64,000 nucleotides of DNA, from the NCBI GenBank assembly GCA_023053685.1, contig JALIGW010000002.1, positions 39,826,720-39,890,719 of the forward strand, given 5' to 3'. The notes beneath the pieces are model-generated. The model did no database searches, was not told the origin of the DNA, and worked only from the letters and a program-made list of their open reading frames with translations. Position numbers and translations under genes: made by a program. Positions 45,695 through 56,592 of this stretch are shown here, in pieces (the stretch's first letter is position 1; each line of letters begins with the position of its first letter). The DNA comes from Diadophis punctatus similis. Its lineage: Eukaryota > Chordata > Lepidosauria > Squamata > Dipsadidae.

Positions 45695-46456
45695 TACTAA
45701 TAAATTCAGAAGTATTCTTTTATAGAATCAGAACATTTTCTTCCATTTTCCTTTAAAGACCAGTGTTCCATTGTGACTATTTATATTAATGTATGTCATA
45801 TATTGCTAACAGAAGCTCAGTACAAATGTTGCCAAAATAAAATATTCATTCCAATTTATGTAGGTCCTTTACATACTTGAAATGAAATTCACCTTTCTTA
45901 GACACAACATAACATTTTGAAATATTAGAACAGTTATACTTACATGATAGACAGCTAAATAAATTTTTAATCATAAATCAAGTTGTTCATAGATTTAATT
46001 TGTGTGTTCTGTTTTTATATTAAGGTATGAAATTTAAGAAGTTTTGCATATTTTTCCGTGCCTGTCACTGAGAGCTTGCTCTTTAGCCCGGGTGGGGGGG
46101 AGGTGGAACAAAATGAAAAATGTAAAAAAAATATAAGCTGACAGGATAAGAAGCTCAAAAAGTTGCAACTAGCAACAATTGAGTCATAATATTTATTTTG
46201 TAATACTGATCATACTGTATTTGTTCCTGAGGCATTGAGTTACAGAACTGAATCAAACAGGCAACTGATTTTATTTTCAATACCTGAAAACAGAAAACTA
46301 GCTTAGTTGAGGTATCATGATAAACAAACACTCTTTTTCAACATGTCACCACCAAATTCCTCCTTACTATCTGTGCTTGAAGCACGTGTCTCAATCCTTC
46401 TAATTGTAGAGCCAGCCCTAAATAATTATATGCTCCCAGAAGTAATAACAGTGATC
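45695..46456. other. No recognised feature
   Basis: AT-rich sequence, unassigned. Confidence 0.4.
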
Positions 46457-46710
46457 CTATGGCTCAGGGGTGGGTTCTAAATTTTTTCCCTGCCACTCTG
46501 TGGGCATGGCTTAATTTTGTGGGGGTGACTTAATTTTGTGGGAGTGGCTTAGCGATCATGTGACTGGGTGGGAATAGTTTGGCGGTCATGTGACTGGGTG
46601 GGAGTGGCTTTGCAGTCATGTGACTTGGTGGGGGTGGCTTGGTGATCATGAGACTGGGTGGGCATGTGACTGGATGGGCATGGCCAACTTGACATCACTC
46701 ACATCAAGAG

Positions 46711-46728
46711 TTAGGGTTAGGGTTAGGG
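46711..46728 (+). repeat. (TTAGGG)3 telomere-like run
   Basis: Three exact TTAGGG units inside the hAT composite. This is too short to indicate a chromosome fusion site. Confidence 0.8.
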
Positions 46729-46903
46729 TGCCTGGCCTCTCTTCACCTCAAAGGCCTCAACAAAATACAATTTCCCTGTCTATTTACTACTACTGAACAT
46801 CTAAAATATACTATTTAATCCTATGTATATATGTCATATGTGTACATACATATTGCACAGGCACACAAAAATATACATTTTCTACTATATATACTGTATG
46901 TGT

Positions 46904-46906
<3 letters not shown>

Positions 46907-46963
<57 letters not shown>
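46907..46963. repeat. (CA)n microsatellite
   Basis: A pure CA run of 57 bp. Confidence 0.97.
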
Positions 46964-46965
<2 letters not shown>

Positions 46966-47136
46966 CTTCTAAAACTATACACATTCAACCTCACTTACTG
47001 CATTTGGAAAAACACACCCAGAGTCCACTTTCTGCCACGCATTTAACCATAACTTCTGTACATTAGAACATTACACATGCCTTCAGATGTACTTCCCTAG
47101 TTTGCACATGACTGTTAGAGCCAGGAGATGTCATGG

Positions 47137-47230
47137 ATTGAGTAAAATGTGGTGAAACTCACCTAACAACACTCTTGCTTAGCAACCAAAATTTTGGGCT
47201 CAATTGTGGTCATAAGTCAAGGACTATCTC
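47137..47230. mobile_element. Mariner/Tigger-like MITE fragment
   Basis: The stretch gtaaaatgtggtgaaactcacctaacaac through tcataagtcaaggactat matches the end of the 53026 and 58936 copies. Only one end is present. Confidence 0.72.
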
Positions 47231-47309
47231 TGCCTTCCTCTGCATGGCAGCCTTGTCCTAGTAAACTCCTTCTCCTTTCTGGCAATTTTCCTCTCTGTTA
47301 GAGGCACCA

Positions 47310-47366
47310 AAATAATCCAGACAATGTAAGGTTTCCTGCTGCAGCAGGGGGTTGGACTAGATGACT
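47310..47366 (+). mobile_element. CR1 3' UTR fragment
   Basis: The stretch aggtttcctgctgcagcagg, followed by gggttggactagatgac, is the CR1 3' signature, cut short on both sides. Confidence 0.7.
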
Positions 47367-47600
47367 CGTAATAGATACACAATCATGATTGCAGGCAGGC
47401 AGCTAGCTCCATTCTTTAATAGGCTCTAAGTAAAATTTCTACATTAACAAAATTTATACCTAAACAACAGAATATAGGAGCAAAAAATCATAGCAATAGT
47501 CTGAGCTATCCTTCTTCCCCACTCCCCCCCCCTCGCTTCCTTTTGCTTTCAGAGTGGGAGGGAAAACCAAATAAAAATGGGAAGGAGGCAAGGACAGAAA

Positions 47601-48040
47601 AGATGGTGACCACATGCACAGTGCCAGAAACTCGGCTTCTGCACATGCTCAGAAGAAAAATAAAATTAAAAAGTAAATTTAAAAAAAGTAAATTAAAAAA
47701 AATTAAAAAAGAAAGCCAAAAACAAGATGGTGACCACATGCACAGTGCCGGAAACTCGACTTCTGCACATGTTCAGAAGAAAAATAAAAATAAAAATTAA
47801 ATTAAAAAATTTAAATTAAAAAAAATAAAAATAAAAAATAAAAAGAAAGCCGAAAACAAGATGGCAACCACATGCAGTGCTGGAAACTCGGCTTCTGCAC
47901 ATGCTCAGAAGAAAAATAAAATAAAAAATTAAATTAAAAAAAATAAATTAAAAAAAATTAAAAAAGAAAGCCGAAAACAAGATGGTGACCACATGCATAG
48001 TGCCGGAAACTCAGCTTCTGCACATGCTCAGAAGAATTTT
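47601..48040 (+). repeat. Four tandem copies of a 121-134 bp hAT-internal module
   Basis: Units start at agatgg in positions 47601, 47725, 47859 and 47980. Each has agatggtgaccacatgcac, a gtgccggaaactcg segment, cttctgcacatgctcagaag, then an A-rich spacer. The same module is present once, reversed, in the MITE at 3822-4161. Confidence 0.9.
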
Positions 48041-48200
48041 TTTTAAAAAAAACCTCAAAAAAATCGAAAAAAATGAAAAAAAGATGGCGGTGCCCATGGA
48101 CTGGCACCGACCGATCCGGTTCATCATAACGTAAACAGCGGGTCACTACTGGTTCGGGCAAACCGGTCCGAACCGGGAGGAACCCATCCCTGCTATGGCT

Positions 48201-48675
48201 TCACTACTATACGGTTTAAAACATGGCTCACAAGGAAATCTATAGTTTCTAGCTTGAATAAAATATTCACTTAGTTAATCAAACGACTGTGGCTGTTCAA
48301 ATTAGAAACAGGCTACAAAAGCTTTCCAGATGTTGTGGGATAGTTAGTGCCCTTAAAGGAAACTAGAAATACTTCATTCCTGTTCAGATCACTCAAAGGC
48401 TATCAATCAGAATGAGAGCACCTCACATTTACACTAATGGAAACAAATCCAGAATGTTAACTTCACAATATGTATTTAATGCATTATGCAATTCAGCCTT
48501 AAAATATGCAAAGTCATTTCTTTTGTGTCTGCATAACTTCCACATTCTGTTCAAAGACTGGCATATCGCTTAATGTCCTTGTGAGTGATAGTTTTGCTCA
48601 ACAGTCAACTGAGCTTCTCAAATATTTATTTAGATGTTCGCAATGAGAATCTGCCTGGCAAGAGCTGGAATTTAA
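48201..48675. other. No recognised feature
   Basis: Unassigned AT-rich sequence. Confidence 0.4.
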
Positions 48676-48676
48676 A

Positions 48677-48715
<39 letters not shown>

Positions 48716-48752
48716 CATTCATTCATTCATTCATTCATTCATTCATTCATTC
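48677..48752. repeat. (ATTG)n(ATTC)n microsatellite
   Basis: A pure ATTG run switches to a pure ATTC run at about 48714. Confidence 0.97.
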
Positions 48753-50038
48753 TGGGCCCATCAGTTTTTCCCCAATTTGAATCAATGTGCTTTTTGTTAT
48801 TGCTTATAGCTTGATTAGCAATGATTACAAAGGAATCATTTTAGTCAATTACGTTGTAATTGCTTGCTTAATTGTGTTTTAAATATCTGAATCATTTTCT
48901 GTTATGTTTTCAGTGTTCTTCGGTGACTTGTCACCACTTTGCCTATTTATTCCAATAAATATTTATGCAATAATGGTATAAAAGAACTCAGCTTTCAAGG
49001 GAAGGGAGAGACAGGGAAGTGAACTAGCAAGAAGTATGTGATGTACTGTAAATTAAAAATTGGCACGAGGTATCACAAATATTAAAGAGAGGCTTTAGTA
49101 GATATTATAATTAACCACAGTTTATATTTACTTTTATCAGAACTACTTGTTGATACTACATTCCAAAAATAGATAGATGTTTAAGTTTCTACAGTGGTTT
49201 GCTGTCTATATGGATTCTAAAATTAATATATTTTATCTCAAGTCTTGGCTTTGGCATTGCCAGTTAAATATATGTAGAATTTCTGCTTTCTGAAATCAGG
49301 TACCAGATTATTGTGGTCATTATTAGGGGAAGTTTGAAATCACCAAACCAGATTAAAGCCTTTCTCAAAGAGGTCAGGATTTCATAGGAAATGTCTTTAT
49401 ATGTTACAGTTCTGTTGATACTTCTTTTATAGCTAATGGTAAAGGCAAATCTCAGAAGTCTTTCAGTTTCATGGATGGTTTCATATACATTGCCTTTGCA
49501 ATCAGAACTCTAATGAGGAAAATTTCATTAGAGGGACATTATAAATACAGGTTAAGGTTCTCTAATCTTTTGAGTGTGAAAGTAAATATAATTTTGCACA
49601 TACCAAATGAAATGTTACAGCACTTGGATAAAAAGGAAACTGTACATTATCTAGCAGCAATTCCATTTTTGAGTGCCACCACATTATAAGACAATGATAT
49701 AAATTCTGGTTTTACTGTGAAATTTTGTATATAATCAGAAAGATATTGCATGGTACATCAACAGTTTAAAACCTTAAATACATATCCCAGGGATAGGTTA
49801 CTGAATGTCATTTTTGATACTTCATGGAAATTAGAAAACTCTCTGCAGTTTTAATCTATTTGCAAAAGTCTGTAGCCAAATAAAGATTGATTTGATCTGA
49901 TTACAAAAGAAAAGAAGTTTTATTACCTTGATTTAATTTGCTTTGAGTCCTTAAGATGGAGCCTATATTAAAGATCCTACACTACGCTGGAGCCACTTTA
50001 AATCTAAATTTCATTTTAAAATAAAAAATAATGTAGAT
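48753..50038. other. No recognised feature
   Basis: AT-rich. A plus-strand frame at 49471-49689 is unrecognised. Confidence 0.4.
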
Positions 50039-50043
50039 AAGGG

Positions 50044-50750
50044 TGTTCTGCCCCAGCTACGGACCACAAAGAATGCAGCACACACAAATTCTGTCCAAAC
50101 ATTCATTTACTAAATTAAGGACTGCTAATGAGCTTTCTTAGTAGTCGTCAAACACAAATACAGTTTAAAGCAGTCTTTTCTGAACACCGGCTGTTAATTC
50201 AACTTCATTAGAAGCCAGCACGAGTCCATGAAATAATAAATCAAGTCTGAGCCAACAGTCCTGGAGATAACACCAAGCTTACTGTGGTTGGCAAAATGCC
50301 CAGAAGCAATTTGTAGGAAGAATGCCAAGAAAAAGAACAAGAGCTGAGCAGACGTTTCTGAATTCAAGACACGAAGGCATATGAACAAACGTTGTTTCCT
50401 GCAAATTGCTGCCGTCATCGTTATCCCTTAAATAGACTAGGGGAGTGGCCAATTAGCCCCAAGCCTACTCCCAAGGAGACCTCCTCCTGAGGAACCATTC
50501 CTGCCTTTTGGCAGCTCTGCATGCCCATGCATTAAGAATAGGCTCCCCCTCTTCTTCCTCATCACTGATGGGAGGTTCTGGAGGTTCTGAAGGCCCTGGC
50601 TGAATCTCTGCCTCTGGCATCAAGTCCTCTCCAGCCTTCTCACTGTCCGACTCAGGTGCCAGCTGCACAGGCCACTGGCGCATCACCACATCAGCCTCTT
50701 CTCTATTGGGATCCGCTACCAGCTGCACGGGCTGCTGGCGGGCCACAACA
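50044..50750 (-). mobile_element. Solo LTR (707 bp)
   Basis: On the minus strand it begins TGTTGTGGCC and ends GGCAGAACA. A perfect 5-bp duplication AAGGG lies at 50039-50043 and 50751-50755. A minus-strand TATA-like CTATTTAAGGG is near 50435. The U3 part reads on the minus strand as an acidic, Pro/Glu-rich peptide with PPISDEEEEGEPILNAWACR. This is similar in layout to the acidic block in the LTR at 35822. No internal retroviral genes remain. Confidence 0.93.
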
Positions 50751-50755
50751 AAGGG

Positions 50756-51214
50756 AAAGAAAAAAGATAAGACCAAACAATCACTACTGCACTATAAATT
50801 ACTAATATAAACACTGATGAACATTTGATTGCAACCACCTAATTATTTGAAAGCAGCTAAGTTCTCTAGAATGGTACAGCTGCTATTCACTTAATTTGGA
50901 ATGCTCACTCCACAACCTATGCTATTTTTTCTCATAGATAGAATTGCTATGTCTTCCTATAGATTTTGTATAAATATTATTAAACAGATTGAATAGGCTA
51001 CATATTCAACCATAAAATTGATTTTAATTACCAATGAATGGGAATATGCATTGCAGTTTAGAATAGATTAGATAAAGAATTATCGGCAGTTATGGTCATA
51101 AACCTTAATCAATGGATTTAAACTAGTTCTGCATCTGAAACTTACCATATCATTCTAATGGGATGAGTGCCGGATGATTGCTTCAAGCAGAAAGAGTGTG
51201 GCTTGCTTATAATC
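50756..51214. other. No recognised feature
   Basis: AT-rich unassigned sequence. Confidence 0.4.
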
Positions 51215-51219
51215 CTGAT

Positions 51220-52225
51220 TTCTCAGTAGCATTGATGAAATGGCCTATATGGTTGATGTGATGTGCCGGTGCCTGGACGACGTTAGGATCTGGATGGGGA
51301 GAAACAGACTCAGACTCAGCCCCGACAAGACTGAGTGGCTCTGGAGATTGCCTCCAAAGGACCATATCGACTGTCCCTCCTTGGTTCTTGAGGGAGAAAA
51401 ATTAACTCCCTCAGAACGGGTTCGCAATTTGGAAGTCCTCCTAGATCCACAGCTAAAATTAGACCAACACCTTGCAGCTGTGGCTTGGGGAGCTTTTGCA
51501 CAGGTTCGCCTGGTGCACCAATTGCGACCATACTTGGAGAAGGAGGCTCTACTCACGGTCACTCACGCCCTTGTCACCTCTCGACTGGACTACTGCAATG
51601 CGCTCTACATGGGGCTGCCCTTGAAGAGTATTTGGAGACTTCAACTGGTGCAAAATGCAGCTGCACGTGCTGTGGTGGGTGTTTCAAGGTACACCCATGT
51701 AACACTTATATTCCGCCAGCTGCATTGGCTGCCCATTGGTCTCCGGGTACAATTCAAGGTGCTGATCATCATCTTTAAAGCCCTACATGGCTTAGGACCA
51801 GGCTATCTTCGGGACCGCATTCTGCCGCATTCCTCCCTTTGACCAGTCAGGTCCCACAGAGTGGGTCTCCTCCAGGTCCCGTCAGCCAAACAGTGCCGAC
51901 TGGTGGGGCCTAGGGGGAGGGCCTTCTCTGTCGGGGCCCCTGCTCTCTGGAACCAACTTCCCCCAGAGATCCGAACCATCCCCACCTTGCTGGCCTTCAG
52001 AAAAGCCATTAAGACATGGCTCTTCTTGCAGGTGGGGTTTTGAGACTATTTTATATCTGATGTCTCCCCCAGGTATGTATGGTGTGTTTTTATATATTTC
52101 TAACTGTTTTTTAAGCTGTTTTTAATTATTTGTTTTGGAGTTTTTTATAAAATGATGTACGCCGCCCTGAGTCCTGAGGGAGTAGGGCGGCATAGAAAAA
52201 CTACAAAATAAATAAATAAAATAAA
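51220..52225 (+). pseudogene. L2-like LINE ORF2 C-terminus and 3' UTR, one in-frame stop
   Basis: The frame from about 51220 carries L2 ORF2 after the catalytic core. It has RCLDDVRIWMGRNRLRLSPD and KTEWLW (thumb start), SRLDYCNALYMGLPLKSIWR, LQLVQNAAARAVVGVSR, LHWLPIGLRVQFKVL and FKALHGLGPGYL. A single UGA at 51840-51842 interrupts it, and the same frame then continues to 52043 with AKQCRLVGPRGRAFSVGAPA and PPEIRTIPTLLAFRKAIKTW. The UTR has gccgccctgagtcctgaggg and an (AAATA)n tail. It is 5' truncated just after the position of the YADD motif and cannot be active, but it is the best preserved L2 copy here. Confidence 0.92.
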
Positions 52226-52229
52226 TAAA

Positions 52230-53022
52230 TAAATATAGTAAATCTTTTAGGCTACTATGTTTCAGTGACTCATTTCAACAAGGTGATGTTTAGAAAACTA
52301 CTTTTTCTCCCCATTATTATTGGCTTAGGGAACATCACAGAAACAGCTAGATAAAATCACCTAAGCAAAAATAGTCTGCTAATGAAACTCGTTGATACTT
52401 TTTTTCTTCTAATTCCAGGGAGACAATAGAAAGTGAAGTGCTCAGAAGGAGAAATAGAACATTTGTATGTAAAAACAATAACAAACCATAATAAGTAAAA
52501 ATACTGTAATATGGAGGATAAAGATGCAGTTTATCTGAAAGCTTAGTATCAATGATCTGGCACTAATTTTAAACGTTAGGTAGTGCAGAGGTTAAGAATA
52601 CTTTTTATCAACTTCAGTTCATATACTATTTATGCCTTTTCATAAGGAAAGTAGCCACAATGACAATCATTCACATTTCAGATTAGATTTTTGTACTATG
52701 ATTTAGATGCATCTGGGCTTTAAAGCATTCAGAAAGTTTAACCAGTGATATGATACACATACTTTGTATATAAAAAAGATGGCCAGAATGTGTAATATTA
52801 GCTTTAATTGAATTATTCTAGTCAGTTATTTCTACCCGGACTTAATTTTAAAGTGTGGTAATTTTAATGTGCTATAAAACCTGAGACTATGTGTTTCCCA
52901 GAACTATAAAATGCCGTTCAAATTCTTTCACCACAGAAGTGTCAGGAGTGTAATCTGGAATTAGTTAGGAGCAAAAACTGAGAGTTAGAAGTAAAGATCA
53001 GACTGTGTTGTTGAGCAATCCT
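52230..53022. other. No recognised feature
   Basis: AT-rich unassigned sequence. Confidence 0.4.
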
Positions 53023-53025
53023 AGA

Positions 53026-53693
53026 CAGATAGTCCTTGACTTATAGCAGTTCATTTAGTAACAGTTCAAAATTTCATTGGCACTGAAAAAAAGTGACTTA
53101 TGACTGATTTTCACACTTACAACCGTTGCTGCCAGGGCTGAGCTGCTGGGGGTTTGCAGAGGTTCGGGAGAACCTCTAGCTAAGATTCTGTGCAATTCGG
53201 AGTACCCCCAGTGGCTGTTTTGGATGCAGGTAAGTGCAGGGCGCATGCGGAAGTTCGGGGAGGGTGAAAAACGGGACTACTTGAAGTTCGGGAAAGCCTC
53301 CGGAGGGCAAAAATGCCATGGGGTAGGAGGCCAACTAGGCCACGCCCACTATGGCCACACCCACCCAGCAACCGGGCAGAGAACCCCTTGCTAAAATTTT
53401 TGAAGCCCACCCCGGTTGCTGCAATCCCATAGTCATGTGATCAAAATTCAAACACTTGGCAACTGACTCATATTTATGGTGGTTGCTGTGTCCTTTTGCA
53501 ATCTTCTGACAAGCAAAGGTGAATGGGGAAGCCAGATTCACTCAACAACTATGTCACTAACTTAACAACTTCAGTGATTCTTTTAACAGCTGTGGTAAGA
53601 GAGGTCGTAAAATGGGGTAAAACTCATTTAACAAATGTCTCACTTAGCAACAGAAATTTTAAATTTCTTGTATTCACACTTGAGGACTTCCTG
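53026..53693 (+). mobile_element. Mariner/Tigger-like MITE with nested hAT
   Basis: The ends CAGATAGTCCTTGAC and TTGAGGACTTCCTG are inverted repeats, followed by TA on the right. Body landmarks include cacttggcaactgactcat, gaagccagattcactcaac and aaatgtctcacttagcaac. Without the 282-bp hAT and its duplication it is about 380 bp. Confidence 0.85.
53133..53414 (-). mobile_element. hAT-type MITE, family C relative (282 bp), nested
   Basis: The ends are CAGGGCTGAG and GAAGCCCACCCCG. A perfect 8-bp duplication GTTGCTGC lies at 53125-53132 and 53415-53422, inside the MITE at 53026. Removing the insert and one duplication copy restores the MITE's gttgctgcaatcccatag. Confidence 0.9.
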
Positions 53694-53849
53694 TATAGAA
53701 CTCTTGTAGTACATCAATATTCTTATTCAGATTTAAAGGAGTGATGTTTTTGTCTGTTTGTGATTGTAAATTACAATTGTAAATTATATAGATTGTAATT
53801 TTAAGACCTGAGTTCAAGATAAAAAGTAATAGGTGGATGATCATTAAAG

Positions 53850-54480
53850 AAGATCTAATCTAGAACTAAGGATAAATTTCCTGACAGTGGGAACAATTAA
53901 TCAGTGGAAAGACTTACCTTTGGAAGTTGTGGGAACTCCTTCATTGGAGAGATTGGTTGGTCCTTCATGAAGAGATTGGACAACCATTTGTCCAGAATAG
54001 TATAAGGCAGGGGTGTCAAACTCAAGGCCTGGGAGCCAGATCTGGCCTGCAGGGTGCTTAGATCTGACCTGCGGGGCCACCCTAGGAACAGCAAAGGACC
54101 GGCCCGCAATGCCTCTGCCAGTGAAAACGGAGCTCAGGAGGGCAGCCTGTGCCTCCCGCCCCCGAGCTCCATTTTTGCTGGCAGAGGGCAGCAGGAGGCC
54201 ATCACAGCTGAAAACAGAGCCTGAGAGCCCATTTTCACTGGCAGAGCGCTCGGGCCACCACAGACGCCCCCAACATGAGTGACATCAAGCTCGCCATGCC
54301 AACTCTGGCCACGCGCACCCCGGCCCCCGAGGTCAAACACAACCCTGATGCGGCCCTCAGTGAAATTGAGTTCGACACCCCTGGTATAAGGTCTCCTGCT
54401 CGACCAGGGAATTGAACTAGAAGACCTCCAAGGTCTCTTCCAACCCTGTTATTCTATGTACTCTGTTCTAATTCCTCTCA
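53850..54480 (+). mobile_element. CR1 LINE 3' end split by a hAT element
   Basis: The left part has atctagaactaaggataaat, atcagtggaaagacttacc and ggacaaccatttgtccagaa. The right part has aggtctcctgctcgaccagg, actagaagacctccaaggtc and a TATTCTATG-like terminus. Together they make one CR1 3' end after removing 54008-54383. Confidence 0.88.
54008..54383 (+). mobile_element. hAT-type MITE, long family F (376 bp), nested in CR1
   Basis: The ends are CAGGGGTGTCAAACTC and GAGTTCGACACCCCTG. A perfect 8-bp duplication GTATAAGG lies at 54000-54007 and 54384-54391. It is related to 43109-43569, which has an extra copy of the ttttgctggcagag module. Confidence 0.95.
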
Positions 54481-54484
54481 TAGT

Positions 54485-55365
54485 ATAATATCAGCAGTAT
54501 GTTGCCAAATATGTCTAAGTTCTCTAGTGAGTAATCATTCGTATATATGAAGCATCAATTGCAAATCAGCAATGGCTTTGCTGGAAATCTATCAAATTGA
54601 GATCAAGCAGCTGTTTATTGTTAAAAACCATTAGATATTGATTGAATGTGTTGTACTTCCTGCAAGGAACTAGACATTAAGAATAACACCCACTTGCTTG
54701 GACCAGAAGGGAGAAAGAATTGTCAGAGCAAGAGAGCTTTGTAAAAGCTTTACTTAAATAAAATTCACAGTTGGTTTAGAGTTTGCTTGAAACTATAAAT
54801 AATGCCATATTCTTGAAATACTAGCTATGTTTTCTAAGGATTTAAAAAAAGAAAGAAAACTTCAAATTGCCTTGTGTCTTTTAATTAAAGATGGAAAATT
54901 ACAGATTTCCAACCATGTTGTTTACTTACAGTGATTTTTAAAAGAGAAACACTATTTTTTTTCAAGCTCAGAAGAAGGCTGAAAAAAGTCAGACATGAGT
55001 AAGAGGAAACAGCTGTATTTGCATTCATGCAACGTCTAAAACACATCTGAGTCATTTTCAGAGTCCGCACACTCCTGCTATGCCATGCCTTGCAAATCAT
55101 TGTTTCCAACCCCTCATTTCCTGGTATGAAAGGAAGTGTTTTAGAAAATAGAGTCAGACTAGAGAAGTCCAGATTCAAACTCACACGCAGTTAGGAAATT
55201 GCATAGGATGTCTTTGAATCAATCAACATTGCTTGATTGAAATATTTAAATCAGTATCTGAGTGGGTCTGTAAAACCTCATAAGCAGCAGTGGGATTGGC
55301 GACTTCATAGTTCAATATACATTACAGTCAAAATTCATACAACAGAATTAATTCACTAAAGTAGG
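54485..55365. other. No recognised feature
   Basis: AT-rich unassigned sequence. A minus-strand frame at 55184-54885 has no recognised domain. Confidence 0.4.
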
Positions 55366-55368
55366 TTT

Positions 55369-55676
55369 CAGTGGTGGGTTCCTACCAGTGCGGTCCACTC
55401 TATCGCACTGGTAGCGGCGGGCTGGTGACGTCACCAAGAGATTACCAACCCAGTGCGGTCAGTTGCCAGTCCCTAGGAGCCGCCATCTTTTTTTCAGAAT
55501 TTCTGGGCTTTTTTTTCTTCCTGCGCATGCGCGGAAACAAAATCGCACCAAAATCTCACGAGGGGACGCACGTGTGCAAGAGATTTCGGTGATTTTTTGC
55601 TTCCGCGCATGCACAGAAGCAAAAAAATTGCCAAAATCGTGCACACGTGTGCATCCCATCGCAAGATTTCAGCGTA
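55369..55676 (+). mobile_element. hAT-type MITE, family C, 3' truncated
   Basis: It begins CAGTGGTGGGTTCCTACC. The interior matches 8809 and 25729 (gccgccatctttttttcaga, gcgcatgcgcggaa, aaatctcacgaggggacgc). The 3' terminal repeat is absent, so no duplication can be scored. Confidence 0.8.
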
Positions 55677-55854
55677 TGTATATATAAATAATACTGGTGT
55701 TGTTATCATCTTCCCCATCATCCTCATCATCAAAGGAAATTAATAATCCTTAATCCTATAAATCAACATTGATTCTATTTTCAAAAAACTCTCTCCAGAC
55801 TCATTTATCCTGAAAGTAAGCTGGTGGGTGAGTGAGAGGAGAAATAATAATAAT

Positions 55855-55990
55855 TGCGACCTTCAAGGAGAGACTTGACTGCCACCTGTCTCAAATGGTG
55901 TAGGAACTCCTGCTTGAGCAGGGGGTTAGACTAGATGGCCTGCAAGGTCCCTTCCAACTTTAATAATAAATCTAAATCTAAATCTAAAAT
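55855..55990 (+). mobile_element. CR1 3' end fragment
   Basis: It has cttcaaggagagacttgact, actcctgcttgagcaggggg and gcaaggtcccttccaacttt, and ends in an (aatctaa)n tail. Confidence 0.82.
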
Positions 55991-56326
55991 GATCTTGGGT
56001 TAGTGGTCATAATACTAACCAACATTGCTGAATTAGCAAGAATACCAACCTTGTAGAGTTGAACCACATTTTTAATAAGATTTTTTAAATTAACACATAA
56101 TGTCAATAAAATCATGAGGGTGGGGGTTTGTCAGTCTCAGTTCCTGGTGACCACTTAGACAAGTCCCTGCTGTTTTCTTGGCAAGGTTTCAGAAGCAGTT
56201 TGCCACTGACTGCTTACTAGGACTATTAGAGATTATTAGAGAGAATATTAGTGGCCCGAGGTCACCCAGCTGGCTTTGTGCCTAAAGCAGAACTAGAACT
56301 TACTGGCTCCCAGTATCTAGCCTGAT

Positions 56327-56411
56327 GATGATGTTCGTCCATCATATTCGAAGAGGACCTTGACATCTATAATTGGGGGGGGGTCAAGACTTGCGCGTGA
56401 ATTTAATCTAC
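56327..56411. mobile_element. Unidentified 85-bp insertion in a SINE
   Basis: CCTGAT occurs on both sides (56321-56326 and 56412-56417), and the SINE sequence is continuous across the gap when it is removed. The insert begins gatgatgttcgtccatc and has a run of eight to nine G near 56376. I do not recognise the family. Confidence 0.55.
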
Positions 56412-56433
56412 CCTGATACCTTAACCACGACAC

Positions 56434-56568
56434 CAGGGGTGTCAAACCTGGGTCATCATGGCGGCGACACATGACGTATTGGGACTTTCCCCCCTTTCAC
56501 TAAACCGGGCGTGGGCATGGCCAGCGTGTGACGCATCCAGCCCACGGGCCACCAGTTGGACAGCCCTA
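56434..56568 (+). mobile_element. hAT-type MITE, short family A (135 bp), nested in SINE
   Basis: The ends are CAGGGGTGTCAAACC and AGTTGGACAGCCCTA. The flanks CACGACAC (56426-56433) and CACTACAC (56569-56576) differ at one base. Confidence 0.9.
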
Positions 56569-56592
56569 CACTACACTAAACTGAATCTCCAT

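Larger units (their letters stand above)
46465..48192 (+). mobile_element. Large hAT-bounded composite element (1.73 kb)
   Basis: The start CAGGGGTGGGTTC and end GAGGAACCCATCCCTG are family C terminal repeats. A perfect 8-bp duplication CTATGGCT lies at 46457-46464 and 48193-48200, so the whole block behaves as one insertion. The first about 240 bp has (gtgggagtggctt)-type tandem repeats like 59407. The last about 600 bp matches 3822-4161 but with its module repeated four times. Between them lie (TTAGGG)3, a (CA)n run, a mariner-like MITE piece and a CR1 piece. No transposase is visible. Confidence 0.82.
56133..56592 (-). mobile_element. tRNA-derived SINE (family of 37635) with two nested insertions
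   Basis: The minus strand reads the SINE 5' end at the right (tttagtgtagtg), then the box B complement near 56285-56310 (agaactagaacttactggct), then the body complement ggcccgaggtcacccagctg and cttggcaaggtttcagaagc. The hAT at 56434-56568 and an 85-bp insert at 56327-56411 interrupt it. Both are flanked by duplications of SINE sequence. Confidence 0.8.

Noticed and set aside
46711..46728. Interstitial telomere or fusion point
   Set aside because: Only three TTAGGG units, inside a hAT composite.
47601..48040. CRISPR or satellite array
   Set aside because: Repeats are long, with A-rich variable spacers shared between units. The genome is vertebrate and the array is internal to a hAT element.
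56321..56375. Hammerhead-like CTGATGA with a TGATG/CATCA stem
   Set aside because: The second core block GAAA is not at the right place after the stem (TATTCGAAGA instead), and the CTGAT is part of the flanking SINE duplication.
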